NCBI GenBank assembly: GCA_036392615.1
Contig: DASVXQ010000665.1
Coordinates: 1-7,268, forward strand
DNA: 7,268 nt
Source of the DNA: DASVXQ01 sp036392615
Lineage (GTDB): Bacteria; Actinomycetota; CALGFH01
Reading direction: 5' to 3'
Shown in pieces: positions 1-5,071 of this stretch. A program made the translations under genes and the position numbers. Every line of letters begins with the position of its first letter. Within the stretch, counting starts at the first letter, position 1. Under the pieces are notes generated by a model. The model was not told where the DNA came from. It made no database searches and worked only from the letters and a program-made list of their open reading frames with translations.

Positions 1-1161
1 GATCTGGTAGCCACCGCCGGGCCGTGGCCCGGCGGCCAGCTCGCCGCCGAACAGCGCCACCCGCTCGCGCATGCCGACCAGGCCGTGCCCGGAGCTGGGC
101 AGGCCGGCTCCATCCTGGTCGCGGTCGAGCGCGGCGGCGAGGCCGCGGCCGTCGTCGCGGACGGTCAGCTCCAGGTCGCGTTCGCCATAGGACAGCACCA
201 CCTCGGCGCGGGCCGGTCCGGCGTGCTTGAGGGTGTTGGTCAGCGCCTCCTGCACGATCCGGAAGGCGGACAGGTCCGCGGCGGCGCCGAGCGGCCGCTC
301 GGCGCCCTCGACCCGCAGGGTCACCGGCAGGCCGGCGGCGCGCATCTGCTCGACCAGCTCCCCGAGCCGCGCCAGCCTTGGCTGCGGGTCGAACTCGCCG
401 TCCGCGCCGTCCTCGGGGTCGCCCGGCTCGCCGCCGCGCAGGACGCCCAGGAGCTGGCGCATCTCCTCGAGCGCCTCGCGCCCCGTCCCCTCGATCGAGG
501 CGACCACGGTCCGGGTCCGCTCGGTGTCCAGGTCGAGCATCCGCTGTGCCGCCTGCGCCTGCACCACCACAACGCTCAGGTTGTGCGCCACCACGTCATG
601 CAGCTCCCGGGCGATCCGCAGCCGCTCCTCGGCGACCGCCCGTCCGGCCTCCAGGTCGCGCTCCCGCTCGAGCCTGGCGGCCCGGTCCTCGAGGTCGACG
701 AACCGCTCGCGCCGCTCCCGGATGGTGTTCCCCACCAGCCAGGCGACCGCCCCGCCGACCAGCAGCCCGAACACCGCCCCCCGGTCCGAGGGCCGCAGCC
801 ACCGGAGCGGCAATGCCAGCCCCAGCAACGCCACCCCGGCGGCGGCCACGACGACCCGCTGCACCCGGCGGCTGCCGTAGAGCGCCACGCTGTAGGGCGC
901 CGCCATCTCCACCAGGTAGTTGGCGCTCGGCTGCACCCGCAGGGCGAACAGTCCCGCCTGGATCCCCACCACCATCACCAGCGTCACCGCCGGCCAGCGC
1001 CGCCGCACCCACAACGCCGGCACCAGGGCCAGCAGCAGCACCACCCCGAGGGTCGGCAGGTGCGCCCCGCGCCTGGCGTCCCCGAGCGCGGCCACCACCG
1101 CCAGCCACCCCGCCGCGATCGCCAGCAGCCCGTCCACCACCGGTGCCGGCCAGCCTCGCAT
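1..1161 (-). CDS. Sensor histidine kinase, HisKA_3 (NarL/DesK) type, C-terminus cut by window edge
   Basis: This is a membrane-bound sensor kinase that would autophosphorylate on histidine and pass the phosphate to a NarL-type response regulator, probably encoded just past the left edge. Residues about 8-143 hold roughly five hydrophobic segments (8-26, 36-53, 58-75, 102-118, 127-143). A charged Arg/Glu-rich linker at 145-180 is likely a signalling coiled coil. The HisKA_3 dimerisation box RIARELHDVVAHNLS follows, with phospho-acceptor His188. The ATPase domain shows an N box (EALTNTLKHAG, near 305-315), DDGRG (336-340) and GHGLVGMRERV (from 358). The frame is open at base 1 after GGGYQI, so only a few residues should be missing. 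The start is uncertain. ATG at 1161 lacks a clear Shine-Dalgarno. A GTG at 1212 has AGGAG 13 bases upstream, and the GTG at 1197 is also possible. The signal cannot be inferred because there is no large extracellular sensor domain. Confidence 0.9.
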   Translation of the reverse strand, partial: MRGWPAPVVDGLLAIAAGWLAVVAALGDARRGAHLPTLGVVLLLALVPALWVRRRWPAVTLVMVVGIQAGLFALRVQPSANYLVEMAAPYSVALYGSRRVQRVVVAAAGVALLGLALPLRWLRPSDRGAVFGLLVGGAVAWLVGNTIRERRERFVDLEDRAARLERERDLEAGRAVAEERLRIARELHDVVAHNLSVVVVQAQAAQRMLDLDTERTRTVVASIEGTGREALEEMRQLLGVLRGGEPGDPEDGADGEFDPQPRLARLGELVEQMRAAGLPVTLRVEGAERPLGAAADLSAFRIVQEALTNTLKHAGPARAEVVLSYGERDLELTVRDDGRGLAAALDRDQDGAGLPSSGHGLVGMRERVALFGGELAAGPRPGGGYQI

Positions 1162-1265
1162 CCACCCCGGCCACCGCCAGCCTTGCGCCACCTTCACACC
1201 GGACACCGCCACTGCCGCACGCCCGCTCCTGGTCGAGCGTCATGATGGCAGAACGGACATGGGTT

Positions 1266-1278
1266 GTGACCGGGTCAC
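1266..1278. promoter_or_regulatory. GTGACC-G-GGTCAC dyad between epoxide hydrolase and kinase
   Basis: A perfect 6-bp inverted repeat with a single central base overlaps the stop codon of the epoxide hydrolase and lies about 105 bp upstream of the kinase ATG. It resembles a dimeric-regulator half-site pair, or could be chance. It is too compact for a terminator hairpin, having a 1-base loop and no T tract. No partner protein can be assigned. Confidence 0.25.
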
Positions 1279-2447
1279 CTGGCGAGCGTGCGGAAGAACG
1301 CGCGCACGTCGGCGGTGAGCAGGTCGGGGGCCTCCATGGCGGCGAAGTGGCCGCCGCGGTCGAACTCCGACCAGTGCACGATCGTGTCGCTGCGCTCGGC
1401 GAAGCGCCGGATGGCGACGTCGGTGGTGAACACCGCCACGCCGGTCGGCACGGTCGAGCGCTGCTTGGGCAGCCACATGCTGGGGTCGTGGAAGCGTTCC
1501 CAGTAGGTGGTGGCCGACGAGCCGGCGGTGGCCGTCAGCCAGTAGATGCTGATGTTGGTCAGCAGCCGGTCGCGGTCGACCGCGTCGTCGGGCAGCTCGG
1601 CGGCCGGGTCGCTCCACTCCTTGAACTTCTCGACGATCCAGGCGAGCTGGCCGACCGGCGAGTCGTTCAGCCCGTAGGCGAGCGTCTGCGGCCGGGTGCC
1701 CTGGAGCTGCATGTAGCCGCTCTGGTCCTGCTGGAACCGCTGGAACCGCTCGATGCGCTCCCGCTCCGCCGGGGTCAGCGCGGCCAGCTCCTCCGGGTCG
1801 TCGCTTGGGAAGGTGACGTGCGCGTTGAGGTGCACGCCGATGACCGCCTCCGGCGCCGCCCGGCCGACCAGCGGGCCGAGGAAGGCGCCGACGTCGCCGC
1901 CCTGCACGCCGTAGCGTCGGTAGCCGAGCCGCAGCATCAGCTCGGCCAGCGCCCCGGCGGCGCGGCCGTCGGTCCAGCCCGGCTCGGTGATCGGCCCGGA
2001 GAAGCCGTAGCCGGGCAGGGAGGGGATCACCAGGTGGAAGGCGTCGGCCGGATCGCCGCCGTGGGCGCGCGGGTCGGTCAGCGGCCCGATCACGTCGAGG
2101 AACTCGACGATCGAGCCGGGCCAGCCGTGCAACAGCAGCAGCGGCGTGGCGTCCGGCTCGGGCGAGCGCAGGTGCAGGAAGTGCAGCCGCTGCCCGTCGA
2201 CGGTGGTGAGGAACTGCGGCAGCTGGTTCAGCTCCGCCTGGTGCTTGCGCCAGTCGTAGACGCCGCCCCAGTAGGTCGCCAGCTCGACCAGGTAGTCGCG
2301 CGGCACGCCGCGGCTCCAGCCGACGCCGGGCAGCTCGCTGGGCCAGCGGGTGCGGCGCAGCCGCTCGCGCAGATCGTCCAGGTCCGCCTGGGGAATCTCG
2401 ATGGTGAACGGTCGCGTCTCGACCGCGGCATGGTCGCTCCCGGTCAT
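1275..2447 (-). CDS. EHN-type epoxide hydrolase (alpha/beta hydrolase fold)
   Basis: The 390-residue product would open epoxides to diols through a covalent Asp ester and is likely cytosolic. Residues about 11-120 form the N-terminal EHN region typical of microsomal-type epoxide hydrolases (RPFTIEIPQADLDDLRERL). The alpha/beta hydrolase core follows. It has the oxyanion-hole motif HGWPGS (107-112), nucleophile Asp185 in GGDVGAF, and His367 in GGHFAAMEAP. Tyr302 and Tyr315 are candidate epoxide-polarising tyrosines, and the acid is probably Asp343 in VAVFTTDVA. Many relatives have Trp after the nucleophile (GGDWGA); here it is Val186. The start is chosen because AAGGAG at 2457-2462 lies 9 bases upstream of the ATG; the longer reading to 2834 would cross the operators and the divergent gene. 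The gene is divergent from a MarR regulator, with a predicted operator-covered promoter between them. The natural substrate is unknown; the family also covers juvenile-hormone-type and xenobiotic epoxides. Confidence 0.93.
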   Translation of the reverse strand: MTGSDHAAVETRPFTIEIPQADLDDLRERLRRTRWPSELPGVGWSRGVPRDYLVELATYWGGVYDWRKHQAELNQLPQFLTTVDGQRLHFLHLRSPEPDATPLLLLHGWPGSIVEFLDVIGPLTDPRAHGGDPADAFHLVIPSLPGYGFSGPITEPGWTDGRAAGALAELMLRLGYRRYGVQGGDVGAFLGPLVGRAAPEAVIGVHLNAHVTFPSDDPEELAALTPAERERIERFQRFQQDQSGYMQLQGTRPQTLAYGLNDSPVGQLAWIVEKFKEWSDPAAELPDDAVDRDRLLTNISIYWLTATAGSSATTYWERFHDPSMWLPKQRSTVPTGVAVFTTDVAIRRFAERSDTIVHWSEFDRGGHFAAMEAPDLLTADVRAFFRTLAR

Positions 2448-2495
2448 CGGATCGGGCTCCTTCCCGTGTGGCTGGTGGCGGTCGCCCTCGCGATG

Positions 2496-2511
2496 TGACA
2501 GCATGCTGTCA
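2496..2511. promoter_or_regulatory. MarR operator copy 1: TGACAGCATGCTGTCA
   Basis: This is a perfect 16-bp palindrome. It lies immediately downstream of the predicted start of epoxide hydrolase transcription and about 63 bp upstream of the preferred marR start. Length and symmetry fit a MarR-family dimer site. It shares its 14-bp core exactly with copy 2, with centres 36 bp apart. Binding by the adjacent regulator is inferred. Confidence 0.7.
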
Positions 2512-2519
2512 TGACGTCG

Positions 2520-2548
2520 AGCGTACCAAGACGACAGCATGCTGTCAA
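2520..2548 (-). promoter_or_regulatory. Predicted promoter of the epoxide hydrolase gene
   Basis: Read on the minus strand, a perfect -35 TTGACA (2543-2548) is followed by a 17-base spacer and the -10 TACGCT (2520-2525), which matches the TAnnnT core. The expected transcription start is near 2513. The -35 box overlaps the 2533-2546 palindrome, and the start point abuts the 2496-2511 palindrome, so a bound repressor would block both RNA polymerase contacts. This is inferred from sequence only. Confidence 0.6.
2533..2546. promoter_or_regulatory. MarR operator copy 2: GACAGCATGCTGTC
   Basis: This is a second perfect copy of the 14-bp palindrome core. One flank matches copy 1 (A after the core); the other does not (C in place of T). 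It overlaps the -35 box of the epoxide hydrolase promoter. It falls outside the regulator's coding sequence if marR starts at 2574, which supports that start. Confidence 0.7.
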
Positions 2549-2573
2549 AGCCGGGCCGGAGCCGCCGTCGCGC

Positions 2574-3017
2574 ATGCCGGCGGGCGACGCCTTCACCGAC
2601 CTGGTGTTCCGGGTGGTGCAGCTCATCCGGCTGTTCACCACGGCCGGCGAGGAGCTGGCCCGGCCGACGGGTCAGACGCTGGCCCGCTGGCTGGTCCTCG
2701 AGGCGGTCCAGCGGGAGCCGGCCACGGTCGCGGGGATCGCGCGCACCATGCAGCTCACCCGCCAGAGCGTGCAGCGGGTCGCCGACCTGCTGGTGCGCGA
2801 AGGCTTTGCGGTCTACCAGGACAACCCCGCGCACCGGCGCGCCAAGCTGCTCGCGCCCACCCCGGCGGGCATGGCGGCGCTGCGGGCGATCCAGGCGGCC
2901 CAGGCCCGCTGGGCCGACGCGCTCGGCGCGGAGCTCGGCGAGCGGGACCTGCGCGCGGCCAACCGCATCCTCGACCGCGTGCTCGAGGCGATGCGCAAGC
3001 CCGAGCTCGCGCCCTGA
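2574..3017 (+). CDS. MarR-family winged-helix transcriptional regulator
   Basis: The 147-residue protein is the usual MarR length. Helical dimerisation segments flank a winged helix-turn-helix. Recognition helices lie at about 51-79 (IARTMQLTRQSVQRVADLL), followed by the wing DNPAHRRAK (83-91), with the conserved Asp/Arg of the wing visible. The C-terminal helices (about 98-141) complete the dimer interface. Such proteins usually repress their own gene and a divergent neighbour until a small, often phenolic or lipophilic ligand binds. The divergent neighbour here is an epoxide hydrolase, so an epoxide or its precursor is a plausible inducer. ATG 2574 is preferred, with a weak GGAG 12 bases upstream. 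The in-frame ATG at 2511 would add 21 residues, has no ribosome binding site, and would place an operator inside the gene. Confidence 0.9.
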   Translation: MPAGDAFTDLVFRVVQLIRLFTTAGEELARPTGQTLARWLVLEAVQREPATVAGIARTMQLTRQSVQRVADLLVREGFAVYQDNPAHRRAKLLAPTPAGMAALRAIQAAQARWADALGAELGERDLRAANRILDRVLEAMRKPELAP

Positions 3018-3023
3018 CCCGGG

Positions 3024-3061
3024 CGGCCGCCGGTCCCCGCGGGCTCAGGCGTCGGCGGCCG
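3024..3061. terminator. Possible bidirectional terminator hairpin between convergent genes
   Basis: Inverted arms of 9 bp (CGGCCGCCG at 3024-3032 and CGGCGGCCG at 3053-3061) enclose a 20-base loop that contains a further palindrome, CCCGCGGG (3036-3043). It sits in the 79-bp gap between the stops of marR and the thiolase. There is no T tract on either side, so this would be a GC-rich actinobacterial-style hairpin. At this GC content, chance is a real alternative. Confidence 0.4.
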
Positions 3062-3096
3062 GGCCGTACGCGCCAGCGGGTGGACGCCCGGAGCCG

Positions 3097-4359
3097 TCAG
3101 CTGAGGCGCTCGACGATCATCGCCATGCCCTGGCCGCCGCCGACGCACATGGTCTCGAGCCCGAGGGTCGCGTCGCGGGCGCGCAGGCCGTTGAGCAGGG
3201 TGCAGGTGATCCGCGCGCCGGTCATCCCGAAGGGGTGGCCGACGGCGATCGCGCCGCCGTGGACGTTGAGCTTGTCGACGTCGATGTCGAGGTCGCGGTA
3301 GCTCGGGATCACCTGGGCGGCGAAGGCCTCGTTGATCTCCACCAGATCGATGTCGTCGATGGTCATGCCCGCCCGGGCGAGCGCGCGCCGCGAGGCCTCC
3401 ACCGGGCCGAGTCCCATGATCTCCGGCGACAGCGCGGTCACCCCGGTGGCGACGATGCGTGCCAGCGGCGTGATGCCGAGCTCCCTGGCCAGCTCGTCGG
3501 ACATCACCACCACCGCGGCGGCGCCGTCGTTGAGCGGGCAGCAGTTGCCGGCGGTGACGGTGCCGTCGGGGCGGAACACCGGCTTGAGCGTGGCCAGCGT
3601 CTCCACGGTGGTGCCGGGGCGGGGGCCGTCGTCGGTTGAGACCACCCGCCCGTCCGGCAGCGTGACCGGGGTGATCTCGCGCTCGAAGAAGCCCTCGGCG
3701 AGCGCCTTCTCGGCGCGGTTCTGCGACATCGCGCCGAACTCGTCCTGCATCTCGCGGGTGATGCCGCGCAGCTCGGCGACGTTCTCGGCGGTCTGGCCCA
3801 TGGCGATGTAGACGTCCGGCAGGGCATCGTCGTCGCCCCGCGGGTCGTGCCACGGCTCGCCGCCGCCCTGCGCGCGCCGGCTGGTGCGCTGCTGCGCCTG
3901 CGCGAACAGCGGGTTGACCCAGGGGTTGCCGAGCTTGTCGCGGGGGTCCGCGCCGGGCGCGGGCGGCGGAGTGTCGGCGTTGCCCTTGACATAGCGGGAG
4001 ACGCACTCCACCCCCGCGGAGACGAACGCCTGGCCCTCCCCCGCCTTGATCGCGTGGAAGGCCATCCTGGTGGTCTGCAGGCTGGAGGCGCAGTAGCGGG
4101 TCACGGTGGTGCCCGGCAGGTCGTCGTGGCCCAGCAGCACGGCCACCACCCTGGCCATGTTGAAGCCCTGCTCGCCACCGGGCACGCCGCAGCCGAGCAT
4201 CAGGTCGTCGACCCGGCTGAGGTCGAGCTGCGGCACCTGGTCGAGGGCGGCGCGGACGATCCGTGCCGCCAGGTCGTCGGGCCGCAGGTCCCTGAGCGAC
4301 CCCTTGTAGGCGCGACCGATCGGCGAGCGGGCGGCGGCGACGATGACGGCCTCGGGCAT
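3097..4359 (-). CDS. fadA: Acetyl-CoA C-acetyltransferase (thiolase), FadA3-like
   Basis: The 420-residue thiolase-fold enzyme would cleave 3-ketoacyl-CoA with CoA, or condense two acyl-CoAs, in fatty acid or related beta-oxidation in the cytosol. Motifs in order are N-terminal VIVAAARSPIGRA, nucleophile Cys90 (TRYCASSLQTT), GNCCPLNDGAAA (271-282), NEAFA (343-347), GGAIAVGHPFGMTGAR with His375, and acid/base Cys405 in CVGGGQG. All catalytic positions are present. From memory, the wording of the N-terminus and of the GNxCPLNDGAA and GHPFGMTGAR segments resembles mycobacterial FadA3 (Rv1074c). A Pro/Gly-rich loop at about 130-175 is less conserved. ATG 4359 is chosen because AAAGGA lies 6-7 bases upstream and MPEAVIV is the family's normal start. 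The substrate chain length is not evident, and no other beta-oxidation gene is adjacent in the window. Confidence 0.95.
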   Translation of the reverse strand: MPEAVIVAAARSPIGRAYKGSLRDLRPDDLAARIVRAALDQVPQLDLSRVDDLMLGCGVPGGEQGFNMARVVAVLLGHDDLPGTTVTRYCASSLQTTRMAFHAIKAGEGQAFVSAGVECVSRYVKGNADTPPPAPGADPRDKLGNPWVNPLFAQAQQRTSRRAQGGGEPWHDPRGDDDALPDVYIAMGQTAENVAELRGITREMQDEFGAMSQNRAEKALAEGFFEREITPVTLPDGRVVSTDDGPRPGTTVETLATLKPVFRPDGTVTAGNCCPLNDGAAAVVVMSDELARELGITPLARIVATGVTALSPEIMGLGPVEASRRALARAGMTIDDIDLVEINEAFAAQVIPSYRDLDIDVDKLNVHGGAIAVGHPFGMTGARITCTLLNGLRARDATLGLETMCVGGGQGMAMIVERLS

Positions 4360-4552
4360 GGTGATCCTTTCGGTCACGCCGGTGGTGGCCGGCGCTGACA
4401 ATTCCTCCAGACCACCATACCCACATGGGCAATGCCCGCGGCCCGGACCGGGCCGCACCGGCACCGCCGCCGACGCGCGCCAGCGAGGGGCCCGCCGCCA
4501 CCTGCGTCGCCGGGGCGGCCCGGTGCCCGGGGCCCCCGCCCCGCTCCTCCAT

Positions 4553-4775
4553 TCAGTGCCCGAAGGTGAACCAGTTGACGTTGACGAAGTCGGCCGGCTG
4601 GCCGCTCGAGAAGGTCAGGGCGAAGTCCCCCACCGGCGGGTTGGTGACGCTGTCCAGCCGCACCTGCACCAGCCCGCTGATCCCCGCGCCGGCGCCCGAG
4701 GCGACCCGCGCCATGAACTGCCTGGCCGGGGTGGCGCCAGCGGCGGCGGAGAAGAGGAGTCGTGGGCGTGACCAT
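4553..4775 (-). pseudogene. Remnant of a secreted CBM6-containing carbohydrate-active enzyme
   Basis: The last 53 codons before the stop at 4553 (in frame from 4714) read MARVASGAGAGISGLVQVRL, then a short joint, then SSGQPADFVNVNWFTFGH. These are the two ends of a family 6 carbohydrate-binding module. The central strand region, usually containing an NTGGWQ-like motif, is missing between VGDFA and LTFSS. Upstream, GGAGGT lies 7 bases before an ATG at 4775 that begins MVTPTTPLLRRR, resembling the basic start of a signal peptide, but in a different frame from the CBM6 part. The simplest reading is a gene reduced by deletion to its promoter, start and 3' end, with an accompanying frame change. 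The original catalytic domain cannot be named. It lies 193 bp upstream of the thiolase on the same strand. A short expressed peptide is not excluded. Confidence 0.7.
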
Positions 4776-4792
4776 GTCGCGTCACCTCCGTC

Positions 4793-4808
4793 TTGGGAGC
4801 GCTCCCAA
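4793..4808. promoter_or_regulatory. CelR/CebR operator copy 1: TTGGGAGCGCTCCCAA
   Basis: This perfect 16-bp palindrome contains the 14-bp sequence TGGGAGCGCTCCCA, the published target of the LacI-family repressors CelR (Thermobifida fusca) and CebR (Streptomyces), which release DNA on binding cellobiose or cello-oligosaccharides. It lies between the predicted promoter and the start codon of the CBM6 remnant, where such operators control cellulases. The repressor gene is not in this window. Confidence 0.88.
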
Positions 4809-4818
4809 TCAAGTACGA

Positions 4819-4848
4819 ACATTACGGGAGCAACCATGCCAAGATCAA
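4819..4848 (-). promoter_or_regulatory. Predicted promoter of the CBM6 remnant
   Basis: On the minus strand, -35 TTGATC (4843-4848) is followed by an 18-base spacer and -10 TAATGT (4819-4824). The expected start is near 4812, directly before the operator at 4793-4808 and about 37 bases before the ATG at 4775. This layout fits a repressor blocking initiation. The local sequence is more AT-rich than its surroundings, as actinobacterial promoters often are. Confidence 0.5.
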
Positions 4849-4928
4849 AGAGTGGCTCGAATGCGCCAGTATCCCTGTTCTTCAGGCAGATCGGCGGCTG
4901 ATTTCGAGCGCACCAGTGCCCATGGCTC

Positions 4929-4944
4929 CTGGGAGCGCTCCCAG
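4929..4944. promoter_or_regulatory. CelR/CebR operator copy 2: CTGGGAGCGCTCCCAG
   Basis: This second perfect 16-bp palindrome has the same 14-bp core as copy 1, with centres 136 bp apart. It lies 127 bp upstream of the start of the unknown membrane protein and about 150 bp from the CBM6 remnant start. It could serve the membrane protein, or act as an auxiliary site for looping with copy 1. No convincing -10/-35 pair was found next to it on the plus strand. Confidence 0.85.
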
Positions 4945-4990
4945 CAACCACGCCGGGAACCGCGCGAAGCGGCGTGAGGTGCGGGCTGGC

Positions 4991-5020
4991 GGGAATCGCC
5001 GGTCGCGCCGATGGATTCCC
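4991..5020. repeat. Inverted repeat GGGAATC/GATTCCC upstream of the membrane protein
   Basis: Perfect 7-bp arms at 4991-4997 and 5014-5020 enclose a 16-base GC-rich loop, ending 51 bp before the ATG at 5072. If transcribed it would form a leader hairpin; as DNA it could be a wide regulator site. There is no T tract, so it is not a typical terminator. Confidence 0.4.
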
Positions 5021-5071
5021 ACTGCGCATCTGACGCTGCATGCATGCTCGTCGAGAAAGCTGAGACCGCTC

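Noticed and set aside
596..1243. Minus-strand open frame starting at an ATG at 1243
   Set aside because: Gly/Ala/Arg-rich with no domain. The kinase is read in a different frame of the same strand, shown by the membrane helices and HisKA_3 box.
85..2498. Long plus-strand open frames opposite the kinase and epoxide hydrolase (85-1245 and 378-2498)
   Set aside because: They encode Arg/Pro/Gly-rich sequence with no motif and lie antisense to genes with clear catalytic motifs. They are typical GC-rich shadows.
2813..4552. 579-residue minus-strand frame overlapping the thiolase
   Set aside because: Shadow frame of the thiolase, low complexity, no motif.
4360..4552. Intergenic stretch between the thiolase and the CBM6 remnant, examined for a thiolase promoter and a terminator
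   Set aside because: A TATGGT-like -10 is visible on the minus strand but without a matching -35, and the GC-rich repeats do not form a convincing stem with a T tract.
4826..4831. Extra GGGAGC half-site between the two CelR/CebR boxes
   Set aside because: Only one half of the palindrome is present; the other side does not match, so it is not called as a third operator.
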